Origin: Candidatus Villigracilis saccharophilus
GTDB taxonomy: Bacteria; Chloroflexota; Anaerolineae; Anaerolineales; Villigracilaceae
NCBI GenBank assembly: GCA_016709305.1
Contig: JADJNA010000022.1
Span: forward strand, 26,901 to 90,900
Reading direction: 5' to 3'
Length of the DNA: 64,000 bases
The translations under genes were made by a program, and so were the position numbers. The notes below the pieces were generated by a model, which saw nothing but the letters and a program-made list of their open reading frames with translations, was not told the DNA's origin and made no database searches. Below, piece by piece: positions 16,161 through 25,017 of this stretch (within the stretch, counting starts at the first letter, position 1; each line of letters begins with the position of its first letter).

Positions 16161-18161
16161 ATGTCACTTATCACTGTAAGTTCACTCGCAAAATCATACG
16201 GCCCCACTGATATTTTCAGCGGGGTATCCTTCTCTGTGGTCAAAGGCGCGCGCATGGCCATTGTCGGACCGAACGGGATCGGCAAGACCACGCTCATGCG
16301 CATCCTCGTCGGCGTGGACGAACCCACCTCGGGAGCAGTATCCCGCACACGCGGAGTCCGAATCGGATACCTGTCGCAGGAAGCAGATTTTCAAATGACG
16401 GGAACGATCTGGACGGCTTGCGAATCCGTCTTCGATCATTTCAAAGCAGAACAGGAAGAGCTGCATCGCCTTGAAGGATTGATGTCTGACCCTGCGCAAG
16501 CTGAAGAAGTGATGGAACGCTACGGAAAATTGCAGGAGGAATTCGAGCGGCGCGGCGGCTATACCTACACCACCAAAATTCGTCAGGTGTTGACGGGCCT
16601 GGGATTCAGCGAAGAAGATTATCAACTTGACCTTGATCATCTCTCGGGCGGACAGCGCACGCGCGGATTTCTCGCGCGCCTGCTGCTCGAAGACCCCGAC
16701 CTGCTCCTGCTCGATGAGCCCACCAATCATCTCGACATCGCCGCCGTCGAATGGCTCGAAGGATATTTGAGTCAATGGGAAGGCGCGGCCATCATCATTT
16801 CGCATGACCGTTTCTTTTTGGATAAAGCCAGTAACGTAATTTTGGAAATGTTCCCCGGCGCAACCGAAACCTATCGCGGCAATTACAGCGCGTATTTAAA
16901 ACAACGCGCCGAACGCATGGCGCGCCGTCAGGAAGTGTTCGACAGCGAAAAGGAAAAGCTGCAAAAGGAAATGGAATACATCCGCAAAAATGTGGCGGGA
17001 CAAAATGTATTGCAGGCCAAAGGCAAACTCAAGCGTCTCTCGCGCATCATTCAAGCCATCGAACAGATCGGCATCGAAGCCGCGCTCAAACAAAAGTGGA
17101 GCGAGACCGCCGGCGAAATTTCCGTCACCACTTCCATTCTCAGCGTCGAGGAAGCGGGACGCCGCATCAACGCCCTGCAGTCGCCTGTGCGCCAGCTGCC
17201 TAATTTGCATCTGCGCCTCGCGCAAGCCGCGCGCTCCGGCGACATGGTCATCCGCACGGAAAATCTCAAAGTGGGATTCTCTGACAAGTTTTTATTCTCA
17301 TCTCCAAACATAGATTTGAGGCGCGGCGACTGTGCCGCCTTGATCGGACCGAACGGCGCTGGTAAATCAACTTTTCTGAAGACGATCCTCGGTCAGATCC
17401 CGCCATTGGCTGGTGAGGTGACCCTGGGAGAGAGTCTGCACATTGGGTATTTCGCGCAAGCTCACGAAAGCCTCGACCCGAAGAAAAGTGTCATCGACGA
17501 GATAATCGGCGCGACGAACTGGCTGCCGCAAAAGGCGCGCGAATATCTCGGAAAATATTTATTCTCTGGCGACGACGCTTTCAAGATGGTATCCATGCTT
17601 TCCGGCGGCGAGCGCGGACGTCTCGCTCTGGCCAAGCTCGCCTTGCAGGATACAAATTTATTACTGCTCGATGAACCCACCAACCACTTGGATATCCCCT
17701 CGCAGGAAATCCTTGAAGCTGTGCTGGATGACTATCAGGGCACGATCCTGCTCGTCACGCATGACCGTTATCTCGTGGATGCCATCGCGACTCAAATTTG
17801 GGAAATTGACACGGATGAATCGCATCTCGTCATCTTCAAGGGTATCTATTCTCAATTGAGGGAAGAGCGCGAAAAAGATCTGGCTCGCCGGGCTGCGCTT
17901 CAATCCGAGCGTGAAGCGCCTGTTGTGACAGACATCCGCAAAGTCAAGACGGCAAGTTCCAAGGAAGAAAGAAAAAAGAACGCGCAAAAGCAGGAACTTG
18001 AGAACAAGATATCCAAACTTGAAACAGAACTTGGCGAGATTAGCGATAAGTTGGCAAACCCGCCCAGAGATGCCGCCGAAGTTATCAGGCTGGCAAAGGA
18101 TTATGATCGAGTGCAAAAAGAGATGGATGTGAAATTGGCAGAGTGGGAAGCTTTGCAGTAA
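16161..18161 (+). CDS. ABC-F family ATPase
   Basis: A 666-residue cytosolic protein with two ABC ATPase domains and no membrane helices. Domain 1 has GPNGIGKTTLM (Walker A), LSGGQRTRGFLARLL and LLLLDEPTNHLDI; domain 2 has GPNGAGKSTFL, MLSGGERGRLALAKLA and LLLLDEPTNHLDI. A charged linker (about 245-320) and a coiled-coil tail (about 590-660) follow the Uup/EttA pattern. ABC-F proteins act on the ribosome E site to relieve stalling or give antibiotic resistance. Which subgroup this is cannot be told by eye. Confidence 0.93.
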   Translation: MSLITVSSLAKSYGPTDIFSGVSFSVVKGARMAIVGPNGIGKTTLMRILVGVDEPTSGAVSRTRGVRIGYLSQEADFQMTGTIWTACESVFDHFKAEQEELHRLEGLMSDPAQAEEVMERYGKLQEEFERRGGYTYTTKIRQVLTGLGFSEEDYQLDLDHLSGGQRTRGFLARLLLEDPDLLLLDEPTNHLDIAAVEWLEGYLSQWEGAAIIISHDRFFLDKASNVILEMFPGATETYRGNYSAYLKQRAERMARRQEVFDSEKEKLQKEMEYIRKNVAGQNVLQAKGKLKRLSRIIQAIEQIGIEAALKQKWSETAGEISVTTSILSVEEAGRRINALQSPVRQLPNLHLRLAQAARSGDMVIRTENLKVGFSDKFLFSSPNIDLRRGDCAALIGPNGAGKSTFLKTILGQIPPLAGEVTLGESLHIGYFAQAHESLDPKKSVIDEIIGATNWLPQKAREYLGKYLFSGDDAFKMVSMLSGGERGRLALAKLALQDTNLLLLDEPTNHLDIPSQEILEAVLDDYQGTILLVTHDRYLVDAIATQIWEIDTDESHLVIFKGIYSQLREEREKDLARRAALQSEREAPVVTDIRKVKTASSKEERKKNAQKQELENKISKLETELGEISDKLANPPRDAAEVIRLAKDYDRVQKEMDVKLAEWEALQ

Positions 18162-18186
18162 CCAAAGAAGGCATAGTGGAGTCTCC

Positions 18187-18678
18187 ATGGATTTGATATC
18201 TACACTTATGGAAGCTGATAAATTACGCGCAAAAGACCAGCACGAGAAAGCGCGTGAATTGCTGGTACGGCTTGCTTTAGAATTCCCCATGAACCCGGTT
18301 GTCCAATACAAAACAGCCTGTGTGTATGATTACATTGGGCAGGAGAAGGAAGCCATCCCATATTATCTCGCTGCCATTGAAAATGACCTTCCAGAGCCTG
18401 ATCTGCGCAGCGCGTATCTGGGGCTGGGCAGTACCTATCGTACATTGGGACAATATGCCGAATCAAAAAAGATTCTGCAAGCCGGACTGAGTCAATTCCC
18501 TGACGCAAATGAAATGAAAGTATTTCTCGCGATGACACTTTACAATCTGGGTGAACATCATGAGGCCGTCAGTTCATTGATCAAGATCGTTGCAGAAACA
18601 ACCTCAGATGAGAAAATAATAGATTATGAACGCGCCATTCTTTTTTATGCGGAAGACCTGAATAAAAAATGGGATTAA
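18187..18678 (+). CDS. Tetratricopeptide-repeat protein
   Basis: A 163-residue, all-helical protein with about four TPR-like units (for example PVVQYKTACVYDYIGQEKEAIPYY and RSAYLGLGSTYRTLGQYAES) and no signal peptide. GTGGAG stands 5 bases before the ATG. It follows the ABC-F gene by 25 bases and is probably co-transcribed. A protein-binding scaffold role is inferred. Confidence 0.82.
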   Translation: MDLISTLMEADKLRAKDQHEKARELLVRLALEFPMNPVVQYKTACVYDYIGQEKEAIPYYLAAIENDLPEPDLRSAYLGLGSTYRTLGQYAESKKILQAGLSQFPDANEMKVFLAMTLYNLGEHHEAVSSLIKIVAETTSDEKIIDYERAILFYAEDLNKKWD

Positions 18679-18683
18679 ATAAA

Positions 18684-18712
18684 AAAAAGCCAGAGAAGAT
18701 CTCTGGCTTTTT
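18684..18712. terminator. Bidirectional terminator
   Basis: AAAAAGCCAGAGA, loop AGA, then the complement ending in five T: 13 perfect pairs, with an A-run on one side and a T-run on the other. Serves the TPR gene on plus and the CDF gene on minus. Confidence 0.9.
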
Positions 18713-18761
18713 CAATTCTCGAATGTTCCATAAAACTCGCGCCTTTAGGCGTGGGGGGTAG

Positions 18762-19691
18762 TCACTTCTCATTAATGTCATTGATGGATATTTCATCATC
18801 CAGCGGTTCGAGATGGGTATGAACGATCGTGTCACTTAATTGACCGCGCACATCGCTTTCAAAATCCTCGGCAATGTGATGCGCATCATGCACGCTCCAA
18901 TCACCGGGTACAAGCATGTGCACAGAGACGAACCGTCTGGCCGCAGACTGTCGTGTGCGGATGGCGTGAAACTGTACGCCGCGTTCCTGATATCTGGCGA
19001 TCACAGTTTCCACAAGCTTTTGTTCTTCCGCAGGCAGTGAGGCATCCATAAATCCTGCGACGGAACGTTTCAAGAGTTTAATACCCGTCCAAATGATATT
19101 AAGCGCCACCAGAATGGCGAGGATCGGGTCGAGAATATACCATTTTGTGACCGCCACAACTCCGATACCGCCGATCACTACTACAGAAGTCCAAACATCG
19201 GTCATCAAGTGATGTCCGTCCGCTTCAAGCGTTATGGAGTTGCGTTTTTTTCCAGTGGCGATCAAGATCCGTGACACAGCCAGGTTGACCAGTGATGCCA
19301 GCATGGACACCACCAAACCGATTCCAAGCTGCTCTAATTCTCTGGGGGCCAGCAGTCTTTCAACGGCAGTCCAAATAATTCCGCCGGCCGCGATCAAGAT
19401 CAGCACGCCCTCCGCGCTGCTGGCGAAATATTCCGCTTTGCTATGTCCGTACATGTGACTGTCATCCGGCGGCAATGCGGCAATGATCAACATGCTCAAC
19501 GCGATCACCGCGCCGACCAAATTGACGATGGCTTCCAAAGCATCTGACAACAAGCCGACAGAGCCTGTCAATAGATAGGCGATAGTTTTTAGAACAATGG
19601 TGATCAACGCGGCGCTGATGGAGAGCCACGCGTAACGGGTTAGTGCCAGATCTTTATTATTACTATGAGTATGGGTATGGGTAGCAGACAA
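18762..19691 (-). CDS. Cation diffusion facilitator (CDF) metal transporter
   Basis: A 309-residue CDF exporter for divalent metal (Zn, Fe, Mn or similar). The His-rich N-terminus (THTHTH) is followed by six membrane helices, metal-site residues in LLSDALEAIVN (helix 2) and HHLMTDVWTS (helix 5), and a cytosolic C-terminal metal-sensing domain ending with HTHLEPLDDE. The start is a TTG at 19691 with GAGG about eight bases upstream; no in-frame ATG precedes helix 1 with a better site. Metal specificity is unknown. Confidence 0.92.
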   Translation of the reverse strand: MSATHTHTHSNNKDLALTRYAWLSISAALITIVLKTIAYLLTGSVGLLSDALEAIVNLVGAVIALSMLIIAALPPDDSHMYGHSKAEYFASSAEGVLILIAAGGIIWTAVERLLAPRELEQLGIGLVVSMLASLVNLAVSRILIATGKKRNSITLEADGHHLMTDVWTSVVVIGGIGVVAVTKWYILDPILAILVALNIIWTGIKLLKRSVAGFMDASLPAEEQKLVETVIARYQERGVQFHAIRTRQSAARRFVSVHMLVPGDWSVHDAHHIAEDFESDVRGQLSDTIVHTHLEPLDDEISINDINEK

Positions 19692-19903
19692 GGTGTCCTC
19701 AACTTTTTAATGAGGCTGCCTGTCGTAATTTAATTGGACCGCTTTGGGGATTTGGCACGGTTACGACTTTGAGATTCTGGCGCCGAAGGTGAAATCATAC
19801 CTGCAACCATGAATTTTTATAATGGATGAATGTCACGACATCATTTTTCTATGATGTTTGGATTATTGATAAAATAGCCCATCTCTACCTATCGGAGGCG
19901 CGG

Positions 19904-20821
19904 GTGAAGAAAATACTTTCCATCAGCGTGGGGTCATCATCACGAGACCACACCACACGTCACACTTTTCTTGGGCAGGAATGTGAAATTTCAAGACAGG
20001 GCACAAATGGAGACTTCAACAGAGCCATTCAGCGCTACCGTGACATGGACGGCAAAGTCGATGCCTTTGGCACCGGCGGAGTTGAGTTCTATCTGGGAGT
20101 CGAAGATCAGCGCTATTATTTTCGCGATGTCAGGCGCATCCGTAATGCGATTAAGATCAGCAAGGTCGGGGATGGAAATGGCGTAAAAGGTATATTGGAA
20201 AAACGCGCCTTTGAATATCTTGAAAAGTATTTGAATGAAAAGGAAGGTAAATCCCTGAAAGGACTGCCCGCATTGATCACAACCGTTGTCGAAAGATATA
20301 GCATGGGCAAAGCCATGGTCGATGCGGGGCTGGATGTCACCTTTGGGGATTTCATGTTCGCGCTCGGACTGCCTTTTGCAATCAGAACGATCAGTGCGGC
20401 CCGTCTTTTGGCGGGCGTGTTATTGCCTGTCGTGACACAACTGCCGTTCGCGTGGCTCTATCCGCTAGGGTCGGAGCAGGACAAACCGCCGCAGCCCAAA
20501 TGGACAAAATACTATCAGCGCTCGCAAGTCATAGCAGGCGACTTTTTACAGATTCGCCAGTACATGCCCAATGATCTCACAGGAAAGATCATTGTGACGA
20601 ACACAACTACAGCCAGAAATGTGGTTGAACTGCAAAAACGCAATCTGCATATTCTGGTCACGGTTACGCCGCGACTGGCAGGACGCAGTTTTGGTACCAA
20701 CGTAATGGAGGCAACCCTGCTGGCTCTGATGGATAAACCGCAATCTGAGGTAACCAATGTTGATTTCATGGATCTTATCGATCGGATCCCCATGGAGCCG
20801 AATATAGAAGTGCTTAATTGA
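19904..20821 (+). CDS. Quinate 5-dehydrogenase-like protein, family poorly characterised
   Basis: A 305-residue cytosolic protein starting with GTG (VKKILSISVGSSSRDH), with GGAGG 5 bases upstream. An ATG start at 19826 is rejected because it lacks a binding site and adds residues not expected in the family. The sequence SISVGSSSRDHTT, GTNGDFNRAIQRYRDMDGKVDAFGTGG and KIIVTNTTTARNVVEL fits a group that databases often label quinate 5-dehydrogenase, found in Deinococcus-Thermus and Chloroflexota. That label is transferred annotation and I see no clear proof of activity; VDAFGTGGVEFYLG may be part of a nucleotide-binding site. Confidence 0.6.
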   Translation: MKKILSISVGSSSRDHTTRHTFLGQECEISRQGTNGDFNRAIQRYRDMDGKVDAFGTGGVEFYLGVEDQRYYFRDVRRIRNAIKISKVGDGNGVKGILEKRAFEYLEKYLNEKEGKSLKGLPALITTVVERYSMGKAMVDAGLDVTFGDFMFALGLPFAIRTISAARLLAGVLLPVVTQLPFAWLYPLGSEQDKPPQPKWTKYYQRSQVIAGDFLQIRQYMPNDLTGKIIVTNTTTARNVVELQKRNLHILVTVTPRLAGRSFGTNVMEATLLALMDKPQSEVTNVDFMDLIDRIPMEPNIEVLN

Positions 20822-21011
20822 TATCACTTTGTTTGAATTAAATAAATCGGCTTCGCTTGGAAATGATAGAATAAGATTTACAGGTGACTGATTATGAGAA
20901 AATTCACTGCGTATATTTCTGTTGACGGTATCGTCCGCTTTTTCGGACCTTATGGTTTTTTGTAAAGATGAACATTGTTTGAAAATGGAAGATTAAATTA
21001 ACGAGGTAAAA

Positions 21012-21578
21012 ATGGAAAGAAAACGACTCTTTATTATTCTAGGCACCCTGTTGGTATCACTGTTGATCATTGTCCTTGTTGTTCAAGGAAGACTAAATAA
21101 AACCAATTCACTTGTATCAGACATTACTTTGTGCGGTCAGAACCCAAGCGGGCTTTGTATTATCACATTTGTAGCGAGCGATCCTGGTCTAATGGCGATC
21201 AATTTCCAGTTGACCGGGGATGATTATCCCCTTTTCTTCGTGAAAGGGCTGAATCGAGGGGTTTCCTATGATTATTCCTGTTACCCGTCGGAAGCAGCCC
21301 CATTGAGTGTGTATTGCACAGGACCGCGTACACCGCTGGGGGAATCCATTGAGCTTGAAGTTTATGATGTTGAAAATAATACCCTGCTCGCTCGCGGAAA
21401 AGTTGTTGTCGCGGCATTTATGGTTTGGACACCAGCCGGCGTCCCGGCATTTACCGACATTACTGCGACACCCGCAACTGCCATTATTGCAACGCCGCTA
21501 ATTGGTGCTGCAACATTTCCCGGTTCTACTCAGACCGCTGTTACAACAACGCCCATAACGGCATATCCCAATCCATGA
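21012..21578 (+). CDS. Membrane-anchored hypothetical protein with Thr/Pro-rich tail
   Basis: Not recognised. A 188-residue protein with one N-terminal helix (LFIILGTLLVSLLIIVLVV), an extracytosolic beta-rich domain with four Cys (CGQNPSGLC, then C near 93 and 101) that may form disulfides, and a tail rich in Thr, Ala and Pro. ACGAGG precedes the ATG. It ends ten bases before the next gene, a polytopic membrane protein, so the two probably form one unit. The 190 bases upstream hold only a 23-codon frame of doubtful meaning. Confidence 0.65.
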   Translation: MERKRLFIILGTLLVSLLIIVLVVQGRLNKTNSLVSDITLCGQNPSGLCIITFVASDPGLMAINFQLTGDDYPLFFVKGLNRGVSYDYSCYPSEAAPLSVYCTGPRTPLGESIELEVYDVENNTLLARGKVVVAAFMVWTPAGVPAFTDITATPATAIIATPLIGAATFPGSTQTAVTTTPITAYPNP

Positions 21579-21587
21579 TTTGTATTT

Positions 21588-23261
21588 GTGAATGCTGATT
21601 TATTTGCCAACAGCTTAAGTGTTATTGACCAGAATTGGAAGGTGATCCTTTCAATTCTGGTATTTGTGTTTTGGGGAGTGATGCTGGTCTTTACGGTTCT
21701 AAAAAAACTGACAGATCAATACTTTACCGATATGGAATTGCTCACTCTGGCAATGGGCGGTTGGCCTGTGCCGGCGTTGTTATTTTCTGTTGTTATCCTT
21801 TTATTTCGAGCGTTCGTTCCAGATCCGATTTTTGTCATCATAGCGGCAATGCTTTTGCTTGTGCCTGCCGGCTTTGCCATTCATGCGGTCTGGAAAGATG
21901 TTTCACTCAAATCTATTTTTATTCTATTACTGTTTTTCGTTTTTGTTTTTATTCGGATTGGATTTGTGGCCAATATTACCCTGCCTTCCTATTTTGACTC
22001 GGCCGAACACTATCGCATTATCAATTATTTCCTGAAAATACAATCACCTTCCAAGTTCATGTGGCCGACCACGTCTTATTACCATGTCGGCTATCATGTT
22101 ATTGTTGCCGCATTTGTATCCATAACGCGCGCGAATATCGGACAGGCGATGCTGTTGTTTGGACAGATTGTTCTGGCGGCGATACCCTTTCCCCTTTATT
22201 TTCTTGTGCATCGCGCTGTCAACTCGCATGTGGCGGCATTCCTCGCGGTTATGCTGGCTGCTTTTGGGTGGTTTATGCCGGCTCACGCAGTTAATTGGGG
22301 CAAATACCCGGCGTTATTAAGCTTGTTATTAGTTCAATTTACACTCGGAATAGCCGTTGTTAAAAATCGATGGTTGCTTGCATTGAGCTTGTTCACATCA
22401 ATTCTAATCCACAGCCGTTCGATTATTTTGCTTGGAGTCTTTGGCGCGGCGTGGGTATTTTCTTATCAATTGCGGGGTAACCGAAAACTGCTTCTCATGA
22501 TAGGCATGACCGTGCTGCTGGGTACGGCTGTTGTGTTGATGGATAAGAATAAAACATTTGGACCTGTCTTTGAGCCGTACCGCATCTGGATCACGCTTCT
22601 GGTCATACTTCTGCCTGTTTCTGCTGCCCGGTCATTTTCCCGCCTGATATCTTTCTCGATCCTTGCCCTGTTTGGGATGCTTGCAATGTCATTGATCCCC
22701 ATCGCAAATGCATACACCTTGTTGGACAGGCCGCTTGTGGAAATGATCCTGTTTTTACCGCTGGCATTCCTCGGCGGAGTGGGGGCTTCGCGCCTGCCAA
22801 AGGCTGCCATGCTTTTATTCGCTGTGATCATTATCTTTAATGCATTCACCCGCTACAACTTCTCCCCATCAGATTGTTGTCAACTGGTTGCCCGGGATGA
22901 CAGCATCGCTTTGGATTGGATGGATCGGCAGCTGCCTGCTGATGCGCGTATCGTCATCGCCGGCGCGGACCTGAACATTGATTCATTCAGCGCGCCCATG
23001 CAGGGCACAGGCACAGATGCAGGAATTTGGATCATGCCATTAAGCGGACGCGTAGTTACAAGCCTGCCATATTTCACAGATTTCGGATCGCAGGATATTT
23101 ATCAATCCCTTTGCCAGCAGCAAGTGACACATATCTACGTCGGTTCGAGACCGCAAAGTTTTCAAACGGATTTTTTTCAGGCAAGATCTGCGTGGTATGA
23201 AGTGATCTTTCATCTGCAGGACACGCAGATCGTAAGGGTGCTTGGTTGCGGTGTTGAATAA
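21588..23261 (+). CDS. Polytopic membrane protein, possibly GT-C glycosyltransferase
   Basis: A 557-residue protein with about 12 membrane helices and a short C-terminal extracytosolic domain (about 430-557). The first outer loop has LPSYFDSAEHYRIINY, which resembles the acidic motif of GT-C enzymes (ArnT/PMT class) that use lipid-linked sugars. The start is a GTG at 21588 in the same unit as the preceding gene; no strong ribosome site is visible. The enzyme class is an inference from topology and that loop only. Confidence 0.58.
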   Translation: MNADLFANSLSVIDQNWKVILSILVFVFWGVMLVFTVLKKLTDQYFTDMELLTLAMGGWPVPALLFSVVILLFRAFVPDPIFVIIAAMLLLVPAGFAIHAVWKDVSLKSIFILLLFFVFVFIRIGFVANITLPSYFDSAEHYRIINYFLKIQSPSKFMWPTTSYYHVGYHVIVAAFVSITRANIGQAMLLFGQIVLAAIPFPLYFLVHRAVNSHVAAFLAVMLAAFGWFMPAHAVNWGKYPALLSLLLVQFTLGIAVVKNRWLLALSLFTSILIHSRSIILLGVFGAAWVFSYQLRGNRKLLLMIGMTVLLGTAVVLMDKNKTFGPVFEPYRIWITLLVILLPVSAARSFSRLISFSILALFGMLAMSLIPIANAYTLLDRPLVEMILFLPLAFLGGVGASRLPKAAMLLFAVIIIFNAFTRYNFSPSDCCQLVARDDSIALDWMDRQLPADARIVIAGADLNIDSFSAPMQGTGTDAGIWIMPLSGRVVTSLPYFTDFGSQDIYQSLCQQQVTHIYVGSRPQSFQTDFFQARSAWYEVIFHLQDTQIVRVLGCGVE

Positions 23262-23299
23262 AAACATTCCATGCGCCTTGTTGTGCATGGAATGTTTTT
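23260..23299. terminator. Bidirectional terminator
   Basis: AAAAACATTCCATGC, a ten-base loop, then the complement ending in five T (15 pairs). It lies between the convergent GT-C-like and EEP genes and overlaps the former's stop codon. Confidence 0.88.
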
Positions 23300-23319
23300 A
23301 TGTTTATCAACCCGCTTGA

Positions 23320-24273
23320 TCAGGGGAAGTAAAAATCCACAGCCAGCGGGGAGTGATCCGAAGCCGTCCTTAAAGTATTCTTTGTGACGAGGGGTTCCTT
23401 ATTCGGACTGGGAAGTTTATAAACTTGAAACGCAAGCATTGGCTGTGTTGTCCAGATATGGTCAACCCTGCTGACGTCGGTGAAAAATGACCAGCCAGCT
23501 GCTTCGAGCAAAGGCGGGCACGCCACTTGGTTTAAGGGATAACCCAACTCAATGCCGGGAGGAGGCATGGTCATGTCGCCCAATAAAATGGCCGCACTTT
23601 CCGCAAAAGGCTGAATAACCTTGACCAGGTTTTCAACATTTTGACAGCCAACCTCATCAAAGTTAGGATTGATCTGTGTGGCAAATACCTGGACAGAGCC
23701 TCCATCTGGAGTAGCAACTTCTGCGCGGATAAGACAATTCTGCACGTCCGCATAAGTTTCTGAGTCCTTTATTTCAAGTTTTGAAAAAAGTATCACATCA
23801 TACGTATTGCCGTTCTTATCCAGCGTTGGGGAAGCAGATTGGCATGAAATATACTCCATGCCAAGATCATTGGCAGCTTGATTGGCAATTGCGAAATCAT
23901 TCAACTGCCAGCCGTTCGCTTCCTGGATCGCAAGAACATCCGGGTTATAGGCTTGTAGAATGGATGTGATCAAGGGCAGCTTTTCCAATCCACCGCCTTC
24001 GATGTTGTAGGTCATAAAGCGAACCGCGCCTTCATGGATTTGAAGAGCAGATGCGGTTGCAGTAAGAAAATCTGCGGCGGGGATGGTCGCGGTCACGTAA
24101 GGCGTCGTGGTTGGGATAAATCTTGTGGGGGTATCCTCGATGATCCTTGCTCCTTCGGGGATCTTGTTGGAGGTCCCGCAGGCTTGCATGATGATCAATG
24201 TCAGTGGGATGAACAACCCTAATACGATCCGTTTTCTGATCTGCCCCTTTGTTTTTATTTTATTTGAACTCAT
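23320..24273 (-). CDS. Endonuclease/exonuclease/phosphatase-family lipoprotein
   Basis: A 317-residue lipoprotein: N-terminal helix ending in the lipobox MQAC, a Thr/Pro linker, then an EEP domain (about 82-317). Seen: FMTYNIEGGG, VLAIQEANGWQ (metal Glu), LLGDMTMPP where the family usually has GDFN, VDHIWTT and SDHSPLAVDF (catalytic Asp-His at the end). The Asn of GDFN is replaced by Thr, so activity is not certain. GAGGAG stands about nine bases before the ATG. The 295 bases upstream (24274-24568) hold no gene that I can see. Confidence 0.78.
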   Translation of the reverse strand: MSSNKIKTKGQIRKRIVLGLFIPLTLIIMQACGTSNKIPEGARIIEDTPTRFIPTTTPYVTATIPAADFLTATASALQIHEGAVRFMTYNIEGGGLEKLPLITSILQAYNPDVLAIQEANGWQLNDFAIANQAANDLGMEYISCQSASPTLDKNGNTYDVILFSKLEIKDSETYADVQNCLIRAEVATPDGGSVQVFATQINPNFDEVGCQNVENLVKVIQPFAESAAILLGDMTMPPPGIELGYPLNQVACPPLLEAAGWSFFTDVSRVDHIWTTQPMLAFQVYKLPSPNKEPLVTKNTLRTASDHSPLAVDFYFP

Positions 24274-24568
24274 ACTTTTTTTCTCCTCATTTCCTCTGTA
24301 TGCAATTTACGCAGCGGTCTGCGCCCTTTGGGATGGCCTATTATAAAAGAATACTGTTGTTTGCAAAGTTTTTTGGAATCATATTTCTTCCAGCCAGATC
24401 TTTATAAAAAGCGGCTGGATTTAGGAAATACAGATACTCACTTGCTGTTTACCTCATAAGATCATGCATAATATCATATGGATCTATTTGAGGGGGCATA
24501 TCGCCTTCATCGGCTTGATCCATCTTTAGCGGCTTGTCTTGATTGATCAGTTTGATGAAATAAAGGGA

Positions 24569-24597
24569 TTGTCAATTTTTGCCACACTCGGTATAAT
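24569..24597 (+). promoter_or_regulatory. Strong promoter for tRNA-Val (and probably thrS)
   Basis: TTGTCA (24569-24574), a 17-base spacer and TATAAT (24592-24597), with the tRNA starting 12 bases after the -10 element. Confidence 0.85.
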
Positions 24598-24608
24598 GAC
24601 TACTCTTT

Positions 24609-24682
24609 GGACGGGTAGCTCAGTTGGTTAGAGCACTGCGTTGACATCGCAGAGGTCGTAGGTTCGAGCCCTATTCCGTCCA
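24609..24682 (+). tRNA. tRNA-Val (anticodon GAC)
   Basis: A complete 74-base cloverleaf: acceptor GGACGGG paired to TCCGTCC, D arm GCTC...GAGC, anticodon stem CTGCG/CGCAG with loop TTGACAT, and T arm GTAGGTTCGAGCCCTAT. The discriminator is A and CCA is not encoded. No terminator lies between it and the T-box leader that starts about 15 bases later. Confidence 0.97.
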
Positions 24683-24694
24683 CTTGAAAACCAT

Positions 24695-24940
24695 CTAATA
24701 AAACGCTTGGACCAAGACGAGTAGGTGTAGTTGTTCTGACAGAGAGAAGGTGCGATTGTTGAGAGCGTCTTCCAGAAACGATCACTGAAAACCACTTGAG
24801 AGCGTGAGGCAGAAAGCTTATAGCGATTATGCGGAACGGTTGGCTCCGTTATCAGCCTAAGAGATGAGTTGCAAGACTCAAATCGGGTGGAACCGCGTGA
24901 ATGAAATTCTCGCCCCGTTATTGGGTGAGAATTTTTTGTT
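24695..24940 (+). promoter_or_regulatory. T-box riboswitch of thrS (specifier ACC)
   Basis: Leader that reads tRNA-Thr charging. Seen: the distal stem I motifs GACAGAGAG and GGTGCGA; a GAA then ACC (24791-24793) that fits a Thr specifier codon; the conserved T-box core CGGGTGGAACCGCG at 24884-24897, whose TGGA would pair with a UCCA 3' end; and a terminator with stem 24904-24915/24923-24934, loop CGTTATT and a T-run to 24937. Uncharged tRNA-Thr should favour the antiterminator and thrS expression. A further 8-bp hairpin (24954-24975) lies before the gene. The 5' limit is approximate. Confidence 0.92.
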
Positions 24941-25017
24941 TAAGTTGGTGGAGTCGAAAATTGATAGATTTTCGATGTCAACGTCGGAATGCGTTGGAGT
25001 CTAAAAAGGAGTAGAAA

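Noticed and set aside
20894..20965. 23-codon frame MRKFTAYISVDGIVRFFGPYGFL
   Set aside because: No Shine-Dalgarno, no recognisable family, and length within chance in AT-rich DNA.
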